A stretch of DNA of 64,000 nt from an uncultured Peptostreptococcaceae bacterium (lineage in GTDB: Bacteria; Bacillota; Clostridia; Peptostreptococcales; Anaerovoracaceae): the NCBI GenBank assembly GCA_910588185.1, contig CAJUQR010000005.1:121176-185175 (forward strand), in the 5' to 3' direction. The position numbers and the translations under genes were made by a program. The first letter of the stretch is position 1. Each line of letters starts with the position of its first letter. Shown here in pieces: positions 25,726 through 35,000 of this stretch. Below the pieces are notes generated by a model, which searched no databases, was not told the origin of the DNA, and saw only the letters and a list, made by a program, of their open reading frames with translations.

Positions 25726-28700
25726 TTAATTTTTATTGCCTTGCGCAGAATCTACTATAGGTTCTTTATTTCCATTGTTTTCCTCGTTATCCTTATCCTT
25801 ATCTCCGTTAGGTTTATCCGGTACTTCAGGATCAGGTTTAGGATTATTTTCTGAAGGATCAGTTACCGGCGGAGTCTGAATTATAGTAACGGTGCTTCCC
25901 GGCTTAGCAGGGTAGTCTGTATATGGATCGGGATTATGGAGATTACAATAGTAGTGAGGAAGCTCACTCTTTATGTCTCCGACTCTATCATTTGGAATAT
26001 AAGGTCTCATTATGCCTGATTTTGTCTTTTTATGAGGACATACAGGCGTAGCTAAGAAACCACTGTCTGCACAAATTTCTACAGTTTGATGAACATTATC
26101 TTCCTCAGTAGGTTCAGTTCCTTTAATAAAGTATTCACTTCTCACATGGTCTCCACTGGCTTTGGTTGCAAGCAGACCGCTCTTCGTATCTATTGCTACT
26201 TGGATTACATTATCAGGTTTAGCTGAATATGAGCCGCCTTGAGCATTTTGAACTTGACTCATGATTTTTCCCCAGAGACTTGCAGTAGCATTGGAAGCAG
26301 AGGATAAATTGAGATTAGAATCATTTCCTATCCACAGTGCAGCACTGTAATTTGGAGTAAAACCACAGAACCAAATATTATCCTGCCTGTCTGTAGTACC
26401 GGTTTTACCACCTACGGAAGCTCCCGGAATAGCAGCAGGATAGCCTATACCTTCAGTAACAACTGTTCTTAGTATATCACGCATAATCCATGCAACTCCT
26501 GGATCTAAAACTTCGGTCTTTGTAATTTTAGGTTCTAGCAGAATATCACCTGTTCTTGTAGTTACTTTTGTATATACAGTAGGGCTTATATGAGTACCAT
26601 TATTTACAAATGTAGTATAGGCACTTGCCATTTCAAGAGGTGAAATTCCGTTTGCCATACCTCCAAGTCCCAAAGCAGCTAAGTTTTTATCGTTATCTGT
26701 TAGGGATGTTATACCGAATTTTTCTAATATATCGGCAGAGTAGTCAACACCTACTTGTGCCAGAATTTTAACGGCACAAACGTTTACTGACTGTTGCAGT
26801 GCACGTCTGAATGTATAAAGACCGGAATTTCCACTATAGGAGTTCTTAGGCCATGATTTGCCGTTAATAGTAGTAGGCTCATCGTCAACTATTGAAGCTG
26901 CAGTCAGGTAGTTACCCCAAAGTTTGTCTCCTTGCTTATCAAAACCATTGTCTGTAAAAGTGAAGGTTTCGCCGCTTTCAACGAGATCAAAACTCTTTTG
27001 CAATGCAGCAGAGTACACAGCCAGAGGTTTGATAGATGAACCAGGCTGACGAGTAGAGGTTGCTCTATTAAATAACATTCTTCCTGAAGTCTTACGACCT
27101 CCGCTCATAGCTTTTACTTGACCGGTTTTATTATCTACTATAACCATAGCGGACTGAGGTTGAATGACACGTTGATTTAGTGTATATTGATTGGTTATAA
27201 GTTTTCCATCTGATTCCTCAAAGAAAGCAGGATAGTCATTGAAAAACTCAGCAGATACAACTAAATTGTCATCATTATCTCTCGATTTATATTTTTGAGG
27301 GATATTTAGATATCCTCCGTTTATGGAATAGAAGATTCCGTCTTCTATTAGATACATATTTTTAAATTCAACGCTGTAGTCTGTTTCCCCCTGTACAGTG
27401 GTATTATATATGTTAAGTCTTTTACCTGCATATATCGTGATAGAACCATCGTCGTTCTTCTTATATTCATCAGAGCCCAGCACAAATTTACTATCAGAGT
27501 TTATATAGTTTGAATATGCGTATAAAAGAACGTTGCCATTGGAAGCTTTTATGTTACCGGCAGAGTCTTTAGAATATCCTACGATAGAAGGATAATTTCT
27601 GTTGTTATCAAACTCTTTCTCAATAACAGACTGAGCTTGTGAATCCATGGTAGTGTATATGCGAAGACCGCCATTATATACCATTTCACTGGCTTTTTCT
27701 CTAGTATATCCACCTTGCTCTACCAAATCATCTATTATGGTTTGAATTACATAATCTGCAAAGTAGTTTGAAACTGTATTAAGAGCATCTAAGTTAGGAT
27801 TTACGATATCTTTTATTTCAACTTTCTTAGCACCTTCATACTCTTCATCAGTTATATAACCTTGTTCATGCATTAAATATAAACATGTAGCCATTCTTTC
27901 TTTGCCTGAATCGTTCCAAAGGTATGCATACCCGCCATTTTTGGTTATAAGGTTAGGAGTATCTTCCGTGACTTCGCTTGCAGATACTGTTTTTATCAGC
28001 GTAAATTCTGAAGGCATTTGAGGTATTGCTGCTAAAGCCGCAGATTCAGCTATAGTAAGATCTTCAACATCTTTTGAAAAATAAGCTTGAGAAGCTGTTT
28101 GAATTCCAAAGCCGCAGCCAAAGTTAATAGTATTAAGATAAGCTTCTAAGATTTGATCTTTTGTAAGCTCCCTCTCTAAAATTATAGCATAATAAGCCTC
28201 TGTAATCTTTCTGCTTAAAGATCTTTCAAACATTTGATCCTCAAGGTATAGATTTCTGGCAAGCTGCTGTGTTATGGTACTTGTTCCGCCGATGCTGCCG
28301 CCGCTGAAAACCGCATCTTTGATTGCGCCGAAAATTCTTATTATATTGAATCCGTGGTGCTTTTCAAAAGTTTTATCTTCAAGCGCAATAAAAGCATATC
28401 TGGTGTGTTTAGGGATTTGGCCTATCTCTACGATAGTACGGTTTTGATCACCGAAAGCCGTATCTACTACGTTCCCCTTGTCGTCGTAGATGACGGAGCT
28501 TTGAGATAGCAAACTGTAAATATTATCGGTTTCAATTTTAGGAGCTCTCATTATTACTGATGCAACATAAATGATAGCAATCAAAATTAAAGCTAATATT
28601 ACGCACAATGAAATTTTCAGAACTTTCTTCTTATTTACTTTAGAAGACTTCTTGTTTTTTTTGCTTTTATCCTCAGTGTTTGTATCACTCGATTTTTTAT

Positions 28701-28836
28701 TTTTTGCAGAAGCAGAACTTGTCCTCTTTTTTGTTTTGCTAGAAGATGAATTTTGCTTCTTTTTTGTTCTCGATCTATGAGTGACTTCTTCATTGTTATT
28801 TTTTGTTGTAACGTTTAAATCATCATAATTACTCAA
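25726..28836 (-). CDS. Class A penicillin-binding protein (PBP1A-like)
   Basis: Bifunctional peptidoglycan synthase of about 1036 aa, longer than the usual 700-900. Order: Lys/Ser-rich cytoplasmic tail (about 1-75), one membrane helix (about 77-98), GT51 glycosyltransferase (about 120-300, catalytic Glu in ALEDKTFEKHHG and the RNLYLEDQ/SRKITEAYYA block), then transpeptidase with SxxK in RQPGSSIKP, SxN in LQQSVNVC and KTG in VGGKTGTTD. A Pro/Asn/Asp/Lys-rich tail forms the last about 75 residues. TTG 28836 is favoured because GCGGGTGA lies about 6 nt upstream; a TTG 21 nt earlier has no site. Confidence 0.93.
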   Translation of the reverse strand: MSNYDDLNVTTKNNNEEVTHRSRTKKKQNSSSSKTKKRTSSASAKNKKSSDTNTEDKSKKNKKSSKVNKKKVLKISLCVILALILIAIIYVASVIMRAPKIETDNIYSLLSQSSVIYDDKGNVVDTAFGDQNRTIVEIGQIPKHTRYAFIALEDKTFEKHHGFNIIRIFGAIKDAVFSGGSIGGTSTITQQLARNLYLEDQMFERSLSRKITEAYYAIILERELTKDQILEAYLNTINFGCGFGIQTASQAYFSKDVEDLTIAESAALAAIPQMPSEFTLIKTVSASEVTEDTPNLITKNGGYAYLWNDSGKERMATCLYLMHEQGYITDEEYEGAKKVEIKDIVNPNLDALNTVSNYFADYVIQTIIDDLVEQGGYTREKASEMVYNGGLRIYTTMDSQAQSVIEKEFDNNRNYPSIVGYSKDSAGNIKASNGNVLLYAYSNYINSDSKFVLGSDEYKKNDDGSITIYAGKRLNIYNTTVQGETDYSVEFKNMYLIEDGIFYSINGGYLNIPQKYKSRDNDDNLVVSAEFFNDYPAFFEESDGKLITNQYTLNQRVIQPQSAMVIVDNKTGQVKAMSGGRKTSGRMLFNRATSTRQPGSSIKPLAVYSAALQKSFDLVESGETFTFTDNGFDKQGDKLWGNYLTAASIVDDEPTTINGKSWPKNSYSGNSGLYTFRRALQQSVNVCAVKILAQVGVDYSADILEKFGITSLTDNDKNLAALGLGGMANGISPLEMASAYTTFVNNGTHISPTVYTKVTTRTGDILLEPKITKTEVLDPGVAWIMRDILRTVVTEGIGYPAAIPGASVGGKTGTTDRQDNIWFCGFTPNYSAALWIGNDSNLNLSSASNATASLWGKIMSQVQNAQGGSYSAKPDNVIQVAIDTKSGLLATKASGDHVRSEYFIKGTEPTEEDNVHQTVEICADSGFLATPVCPHKKTKSGIMRPYIPNDRVGDIKSELPHYYCNLHNPDPYTDYPAKPGSTVTIIQTPPVTDPSENNPKPDPEVPDKPNGDKDKDNEENNGNKEPIVDSAQGNKN

Positions 28837-28868
28837 ATTATCACCCGCTTTCTGCAATAATTATATCT

Positions 28869-28879
28869 ATTATACCACA
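28869..28879 (-). promoter_or_regulatory. Extended -10 promoter of the PBP gene
   Basis: On the minus strand TGTGGTATAAT is an extended -10 element about 30 nt before the PBP start. A second one, TATGGTATAAT, lies at 28953-28963. Between them 7-bp arms GCAAGGA and TCCTTGC could fold in RNA made from the distal promoter. Confidence 0.55.
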
Positions 28880-29015
28880 GCTTGCAAGGATATGTCGCTG
28901 TGATTCAATGAACGCTTCCTTGCGGCAACGCCGTAAATATTATCGTGTGTTCATTATACCATATAACAATAGTAAAGTTAAGAAATATTGTTTAATCATG
29001 TAAAAGTATTTTATA

Positions 29016-29044
29016 TTGTAATAAATCAAAAAAAGTAATATAAT
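29016..29044 (+). promoter_or_regulatory. Promoter of comEC
   Basis: TTGTAA at 29016-29021 and TATAAT at 29039-29044 are exactly 17 bp apart, 24 bp before the annotated ATG. Confidence 0.7.
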
Positions 29045-29067
29045 GTAAATTGGTTTGATGCATAGAT

Positions 29068-31185
29068 ATGGAAAGGAAAATTCTATTGAGGCGCAAACTT
29101 TTTTTATTTGTAATAATGATAATTTTTGCCATAGTTATTTTTTATTATTCAGATGTTTCACTTATACATGACAATCTTGAGGAATATAGGGATAAAGAAG
29201 TATCGTACGAGGGTGAAATAGTAAGCATAGAATCTTATGATGAAGAAAAAATTTCATTTGTCATAAATGTAAATAAGGCTGATGGAAAAGAGATAAAGGG
29301 CAGAAGCAACGTGCTTATTAATCTCTATGAGTCTGATATACAGCCGTGGCAGATATTTAAAGCTTTTGTTAAATTTGAATGTACAGTAAATACACCTGAA
29401 GCAGCAAGTAATCCGGGATGTTTTGATTATAGGAAACATCTTTTGAGCAGAGGAATAACTGGAAAAGGCAGTATTAAAGAAATATATATTGAAGAATCTT
29501 CGTCTGGGTTAATAAATAATTTGCAGCAGAGGCTTTTGAAAGCAAGATATTCATTTTCTCTTTCTGTATCGGAAGAGAGCAGAGGAATTTTGATGGGGCT
29601 TTTATTTGGTGAAACAGATTTTCTTGATGAGGATATATATGAAGAATTTCGCAATAATGGAACGGCGCATATTCTTGCGGTAAGTGGATTACATGTAGGT
29701 ATTTTATATATTTGGATTAAGAAACTTATAGGAAAAAGAAAGAGTTTATTATCTCTTGCTGTTGTAGCGATGATATTGTTTACTTATTGTTTTCTGTCCA
29801 TGTGGAGTATATCCGCTGTAAGAGCTTCTTGCATGATTATAATGGCTGTGTATGCATCATATAGAGACAGAAGATATGACATGCTGACAGCAGGGTCGTT
29901 TATAGCGCTAATAATGATTGTCCAAAATCCGTATGTTGTATTCAACACAGGATTTCAGATGTCTTTTATTGCAGTAACGTCTATTGCTTTTTTTCTTAAG
30001 CGGATGCCATCAGGCATACCTGACAGCATAGCTGTAATGATATCTGTAAACTTAGGACTTTGTTTGTATCAAATATACGTATTTAATTATTTTTCTTTGT
30101 CATCATTTGCAGCAAATATACCTGTGGTTTATCTTGCAGGTATAATTGTTCCGTTTTCCCTTTTAAGATTTATAACTTACTATGTTCTTGGTAATGTTGA
30201 ATTTTTAGAGATTATTACTGACTCTTTAGCGTATGTAATAATTCGTATTAATGAAATCATGTCTTTTGACGGCAAGATATCATGGGATATTACATCGCCT
30301 CCTCTGTGGATGGTAATTTTATTATATATATGTCTTTTTTTCTTGGCATCTGAATATTTTGAAATTATGTGCCTTAGAGGACAATTCAAAAAGATTTGTT
30401 TAATTATATGTTGTGCAGCGGTATTTGCAGCATTTATAGGGATAAAAAGTCATGAGCCTATAAGTTATGACGATTTGGTATTTGTGAATGTTGGCCAGGG
30501 AGACTGTTTACATATAAAAACCGGGAATAAAAATATTATGATCGATGGCGGAGGAAAGATAGATTATAACGTTGGTAAAAAAATTTTAAAACCATATTTG
30601 TTGAAGAATAGAGTAAGCAATGTTGATCTTGCCATAGCGACCCATTTGCATACAGATCATTTTAAGGGTCTTAAAGAGCTGCAAGAAGAAGGAATGATAA
30701 AAAATATGAAAAGCGGTATTGCTGCAGGAAAAACTTTTTCGGTTTCAGAAGATGTAAAGATTGAGACATTATGGCCGCTGACATTGGAAGGTGATGAAAT
30801 TCAGGACGAAAATGACAATTGCTCTGTCTTTATGGTTTATTTTAATAATTTTAAAATACTTGTTACAGGTGATTTGGATGAAGCAGGGGAAAGAAAAATG
30901 ATAGAATTTTATGGAAAAGAGGAAAAACTTAAAGCTGATATTTTGAAAGTCGGACATCATGGAAGCAAGACAAGTACGTCTGATGAATTTTTAAATGCGG
31001 TATCCCCTGAATATGCTGTAATTCAAGTTGGAAAGAACAACTACGGTCACCCTGATATTAAAATTATTGAAAAATGTCGTAAAAGAGGTATAATAGTATT
31101 AAGAAATGATACCCATGGTGCCGTGGGATTTTCTTTTAAAGAAGGAAAAATACAGCACCATGAGATGATGGAGGATAATTTATAA
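29068..31185 (+). CDS. comEC: DNA uptake channel ComEC/Rec2
   Basis: Polytopic membrane protein that passes single-stranded DNA into the cell during transformation. The 705-aa protein has N-terminal DUF4131-type helices and OB-like loop (about 1-140), the ComEC channel region with many helices (about 160-460, ILAVSGLHVGILY) and a C-terminal metallo-beta-lactamase-like nuclease domain (about 470-700) with the metal motif THLHTDHFKG and HHGSKTSTS. ATG 29068 is used but lacks a clear ribosome site; TTG 29086 has AAAGGA upstream and is an alternative. No comEA is adjacent. It is followed immediately by holA. Confidence 0.92.
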   Translation: MERKILLRRKLFLFVIMIIFAIVIFYYSDVSLIHDNLEEYRDKEVSYEGEIVSIESYDEEKISFVINVNKADGKEIKGRSNVLINLYESDIQPWQIFKAFVKFECTVNTPEAASNPGCFDYRKHLLSRGITGKGSIKEIYIEESSSGLINNLQQRLLKARYSFSLSVSEESRGILMGLLFGETDFLDEDIYEEFRNNGTAHILAVSGLHVGILYIWIKKLIGKRKSLLSLAVVAMILFTYCFLSMWSISAVRASCMIIMAVYASYRDRRYDMLTAGSFIALIMIVQNPYVVFNTGFQMSFIAVTSIAFFLKRMPSGIPDSIAVMISVNLGLCLYQIYVFNYFSLSSFAANIPVVYLAGIIVPFSLLRFITYYVLGNVEFLEIITDSLAYVIIRINEIMSFDGKISWDITSPPLWMVILLYICLFFLASEYFEIMCLRGQFKKICLIICCAAVFAAFIGIKSHEPISYDDLVFVNVGQGDCLHIKTGNKNIMIDGGGKIDYNVGKKILKPYLLKNRVSNVDLAIATHLHTDHFKGLKELQEEGMIKNMKSGIAAGKTFSVSEDVKIETLWPLTLEGDEIQDENDNCSVFMVYFNNFKILVTGDLDEAGERKMIEFYGKEEKLKADILKVGHHGSKTSTSDEFLNAVSPEYAVIQVGKNNYGHPDIKIIEKCRKRGIIVLRNDTHGAVGFSFKEGKIQHHEMMEDNL

Positions 31186-31186
31186 T

Positions 31187-32239
31187 ATGGCTATGGGAAA
31201 AGCGAAAACAGAGCATGCATTTCAAACCTTCCATAAAAATTTAAAAGATAATGATTTTCCTCCTGTTATCTTTATGTATGGCGGTGAAGAATATTTGACG
31301 GAATGGGCAGTAAAGTCCCTTGCGGATAAGTTTACAGATGCTAACATGAGAGATATGGACTTTATTAGGCTTGATGAAGAGGAGAGTTCTGTTGATGTAA
31401 TCCTTGCAGCTTGCGACACTTTATCCATTTTTTCTGAAAAAAGAATAATATGGGTTCAGAACTTTATGCCGCTTATTAAAAAAAACAGTAAGGGCTTTGG
31501 CGAAAAAGAGATAAAACAGTTAAATGAATACATAGATAATCCCAATGAAATGGCAATTTTAGTTTTTTCCTGTGTTAAGCCTGACGAGGGAAGCAGTCTG
31601 GTAAAATTGCTGAAGAAACAGTGTAGAGTTTACAATTTTACAAGCCTGGATATGACACAGATTTCTGCTTTTGCAGAAAAGAGATTTAAGACGTCAGGAA
31701 TTCAGATAACTAAAAGTGATTTAAAATATTTTATTGATGAAACAGGGTATTTTAATCGTGACAGTGAATATAAGATATATAACTTAGAAAATGATATTAA
31801 AAAGCTTATAGCTTATTGTGAGGCAAACACCGTTAAGAGAGAAGATATAGATATGACTCTTCACGGGGATTTGGACAGATTTGCTTTTAACTTTATAGAT
31901 GCTATAAATAATAATAAAAAGGATACGGCTTTTAGGTTGTTAAATAATATGAGGGGAAGCGGAAGTGAAGTGTTTTCCCTTTTGGGACTTCTCATCAATC
32001 AGTTTGAACTCATGTATGAGTCAAAGGGACTTAAAGATGAGAGTATGTCCTATGAAGAGATAGCAAAAGTGCTTAAAGTGAACAGCTATCGCGTGAAAAA
32101 AGCGTTGGCAGCTTCAGATAAACTGAGTTATAAAAAGATAAAAAATATACTTAGCCAATTATATGAGACGGACAGGAATATTAAGACGGGATTGATAGAT
32201 CAAAATTTGGCTTTAGAACTGATAATCGGAAGGATGTAA
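31187..32239 (+). CDS. holA: DNA polymerase III delta subunit
   Basis: Clamp-loader subunit that opens the sliding clamp. The 350-aa protein shows the family start PPVIFMYGGEEYLTEWA, RLDEEESSVDVILAACDTLSIFSEKRIIWV and the C-terminal collar LLGLLINQFELMY. A GGAGG site lies about 13 nt upstream, within the end of comEC, with only 1 bp between stop and start. The comEC-holA arrangement is common in Firmicutes. Confidence 0.93.
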   Translation: MAMGKAKTEHAFQTFHKNLKDNDFPPVIFMYGGEEYLTEWAVKSLADKFTDANMRDMDFIRLDEEESSVDVILAACDTLSIFSEKRIIWVQNFMPLIKKNSKGFGEKEIKQLNEYIDNPNEMAILVFSCVKPDEGSSLVKLLKKQCRVYNFTSLDMTQISAFAEKRFKTSGIQITKSDLKYFIDETGYFNRDSEYKIYNLENDIKKLIAYCEANTVKREDIDMTLHGDLDRFAFNFIDAINNNKKDTAFRLLNNMRGSGSEVFSLLGLLINQFELMYESKGLKDESMSYEEIAKVLKVNSYRVKKALAASDKLSYKKIKNILSQLYETDRNIKTGLIDQNLALELIIGRM

Positions 32240-32244
32240 AATTT

Positions 32245-33153
32245 ATGTCTAAACAGTTAAAGGCAGATGGAACGTTAATACTTGTAACGTTGTGCTGGGG
32301 CGTATCGTATTTGCTTATGGATATAAGCCTTGAAGAGGTTGATCCATTTACGCTCAATGCATTTAGATTTCTTGGCGCATTTGTTATTGCATCACTGATT
32401 TCATGGAAAAAACTTCTTACAGTAAATAAGACAACCTTAAAATACAGCTTATTAGTTGGAGTAGCGCTGGTATTTGTATACATAGGAGCGACTTTTGGAG
32501 TCAAATATACAACACTTTCTAATTCAGGGTTTTTATGCGCATTGACAGTAATATTTACGCCTATAATAAATTGGCTGTTTTTAAAGAAAGCGCCCGGAAA
32601 AAAACTCGGAATTTCTGTTTCCATGTGTTTTGTGGGAATTGCCTTGTTGACGTTGGGTGATGACTTTTCCATAAACATGGAAAATTTAAAAGGAGATTTG
32701 CTGTGCGTTATGTGCGCAGTTGCATATGCTATAGATTTGATACTTACAGAAAAGGCAGTAGGCAAAGAAGAAGTTGACGCATATCAGCTCGGTGTGTTTC
32801 AGCTTGGAGTTACGGGACTTCTTAATCTGATATTGTCATTTATAGTAGAAGAACCACATTTTCCACACACTGCGGCAGTGTGGGGTTCAGTGCTGTTTTT
32901 GGCGGTATTTTGTACAGGTGTTGCATTTGTTCTCCAACCTGTTGCACAGCAGTATACTACAGCAAATCATGTAGGCGTGATTTTTGCTCTTGAACCTGTG
33001 TTTGCAGCTATAGTTGCATTTTTTATCGCAGGTGAAGTATTAACACCCAAGGCATATTTCGGGGCAGTTATCATGCTTGCAAGCATACTTGTAATAGAAG
33101 TAGATTTTAAATCACTGAAAACGAAGAGAGACATGGAGGAGAAAAAACAGTGA
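32245..33153 (+). CDS. EamA/DMT-superfamily transporter
   Basis: 302-aa membrane protein with ten predicted helices arranged as two EamA repeats (about 8-140 and 150-286). Features such as LCWGVSYLLMDISLEEVDPFTLNAFRF in the first helix-loop region and EPVFAAIVAFFIAGEVL in the second repeat are typical of the drug/metabolite exporters. Substrate cannot be told from sequence. Its stop codon overlaps the GTG start of the next gene by 4 bp. Confidence 0.9.
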   Translation: MSKQLKADGTLILVTLCWGVSYLLMDISLEEVDPFTLNAFRFLGAFVIASLISWKKLLTVNKTTLKYSLLVGVALVFVYIGATFGVKYTTLSNSGFLCALTVIFTPIINWLFLKKAPGKKLGISVSMCFVGIALLTLGDDFSINMENLKGDLLCVMCAVAYAIDLILTEKAVGKEEVDAYQLGVFQLGVTGLLNLILSFIVEEPHFPHTAAVWGSVLFLAVFCTGVAFVLQPVAQQYTTANHVGVIFALEPVFAAIVAFFIAGEVLTPKAYFGAVIMLASILVIEVDFKSLKTKRDMEEKKQ

Positions 33154-35000
33154 ACAGACTTTTTATCAAGTCCCAGGATATCGTCCAAAAGACGGTAGAG
33201 GGACTGCATAAGGACTTGGAAAGAAGAATCATTGCAAGTCCACCTGGACAATGTCCTGTGGATTTGACAGCATCTTTTTTGAGCTTATGCCATTCACAGA
33301 GCTGCGGCAAATGTACACCGTGCCGTGTAGGACTTGGTCAACTACAGCTCATTATTAATCGTATTTTAAATATGGATACCGATGCGAAGATGGAGGATAT
33401 AGATCTTCTTGAAAAAACAGCTAAGGCCATAAGTGTTTCAGCAGACTGCGCTATAGGTTCAGAAGCGGCTAATATGGTTCTTAGAGGATTAGAAGGTTAC
33501 AGAAAGGATTTTGAATCCCATATAAAAAATCATACCTGTGCGCTTAGCATAAGAACTCAGGCTCAGCCTGTTCCTTGTGTTGCCATGTGTCCGGCAGGTG
33601 TTGATGTACCAGGATATATATCGCTTCTTAAAGCGGGAAGATATGATGATGCAGTTAAGCTCATAAGAAAGGACAATCCGTTCCCTACGGTTTGTGCACT
33701 TATATGTGAGCATCCTTGCGAAGGAAGATGCAGAAGGAGCCTTGTAGATGCTCCTGTTAATATAAGAGGTCTTAAGCGTTATGCAGTTGATCATTGCGGA
33801 GATGTACCGGTACCTAAAAAAATGGACGATACGGGTAAAAAGATTGCAGTAATAGGTGGAGGCCCGTCGGGACTTTCAGCAGCATATTTCTTATCTATAA
33901 TGGGACATCACGTTACAATATTCGAAAAGAGATCTCAACTCGGGGGAATGCTTAGATACGGTATTCCTAGCTACAGACTTCCTAGAGAAAGACTGCAGTG
34001 GGATATAGATGCCATACTTTCCACAGGAGTAGAATGTAAACTGGATTATGATATTTCAACTCCTGAGGCTATTGCAGAAATAAGAGACAATTATGATGCT
34101 ACATATATTTCTATCGGTTCTCATAATGCCAAGGATATAGGTATACCGGGAGAATATGCTAAAGGAGTAATACCAGCAGTAGAAATGCTTAGAGGTATAG
34201 GCGATGATGCTATGCCTAATTTTGAAAATAAATCTGTAATAGTAATAGGAGGCGGCAATGTAGCTATGGACGTTGCAAGAACTGCAAAACGTCTTGGTGC
34301 AAACGATGTTACTATAGTTTACAGAAGAAGAAGAGAAGACATGACAGCTTTGTCAGAAGAAATAGACGGTGCTATAGCAGAGGGATGCAGTTTGTTCCAG
34401 CTAAAGGCACCATCAAGAATTGAGACAGATAAAGCGGGTAATGTAAAGGCTCTTTGGGTTAAACCTCAGATCGTAGGAAAAGCAGATAAAAGCGGTCGTC
34501 CTAAGCCTATGGATTCGTCGGAAGATGAGGAAAAGTTGCCTTGTCAGATAATCATTTCGGCTATAGGTCAGGCAACTGATATTCAGTTCTTTGAGGACTA
34601 TGGAATTCCTGTCTTCAGAGGTAATATCAGAGCCGGAAAGAACAGTGTAGTAGATGCTAATTATGGAACTTATGCAGGAGGAGACTGTGTAACAGGTCCA
34701 TCAACCGTTATAAATGCAGTTGCAGCAGGAAAAGTTGCCGCTGCTAATATAGACTCTTATCTTGGCTTTAATCATGAAATTGAAGCTAATGTTGATATTC
34801 CACTTCCGGAAATGGCAGATCATACTCCAAGCGGTAGAATAGAAATGAGAGAACGTTATGCGAAACTTAGAGGAAGCGACTTTGATGAAATTGAATATGG
34901 CATGACTTATGAAGAAGCTATGCACGAAGCTTCCAGATGTATGCGTTGCGATTATCACGGCTTTGGAGCTTTCAGAGGAGGGAGGAATACTAAATGGTAA
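33150..35000 (+). CDS. NuoF-tail/GltD-like NAD(P)-linked flavoprotein, hydrogenase partner
   Basis: 616-aa iron-sulfur flavoprotein. N-terminal about 40-120 resembles the 4Fe-4S region of NuoF (SQSCGKCTPCRVG) but the NADH/FMN-binding 51-kDa domain is absent. Next comes a GltD/DPYD-type domain with cysteines (CVAMCPAGVDVPGY, CALICEHPCEGRCRR, about 147-195), then FAD-binding GGGPSGLSAAYF (about 235) and a second dinucleotide fold GGGNVAMDVART (about 367). GTG 33150 has ATGGAGGAG upstream. It overlaps the downstream [FeFe] hydrogenase by 7 bp, so the pair probably exchanges electrons between NAD(P)H and H2. This matches group A2-type hydrogenase loci. Confidence 0.85.
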   Translation: MNRLFIKSQDIVQKTVEGLHKDLERRIIASPPGQCPVDLTASFLSLCHSQSCGKCTPCRVGLGQLQLIINRILNMDTDAKMEDIDLLEKTAKAISVSADCAIGSEAANMVLRGLEGYRKDFESHIKNHTCALSIRTQAQPVPCVAMCPAGVDVPGYISLLKAGRYDDAVKLIRKDNPFPTVCALICEHPCEGRCRRSLVDAPVNIRGLKRYAVDHCGDVPVPKKMDDTGKKIAVIGGGPSGLSAAYFLSIMGHHVTIFEKRSQLGGMLRYGIPSYRLPRERLQWDIDAILSTGVECKLDYDISTPEAIAEIRDNYDATYISIGSHNAKDIGIPGEYAKGVIPAVEMLRGIGDDAMPNFENKSVIVIGGGNVAMDVARTAKRLGANDVTIVYRRRREDMTALSEEIDGAIAEGCSLFQLKAPSRIETDKAGNVKALWVKPQIVGKADKSGRPKPMDSSEDEEKLPCQIIISAIGQATDIQFFEDYGIPVFRGNIRAGKNSVVDANYGTYAGGDCVTGPSTVINAVAAGKVAAANIDSYLGFNHEIEANVDIPLPEMADHTPSGRIEMRERYAKLRGSDFDEIEYGMTYEEAMHEASRCMRCDYHGFGAFRGGRNTKW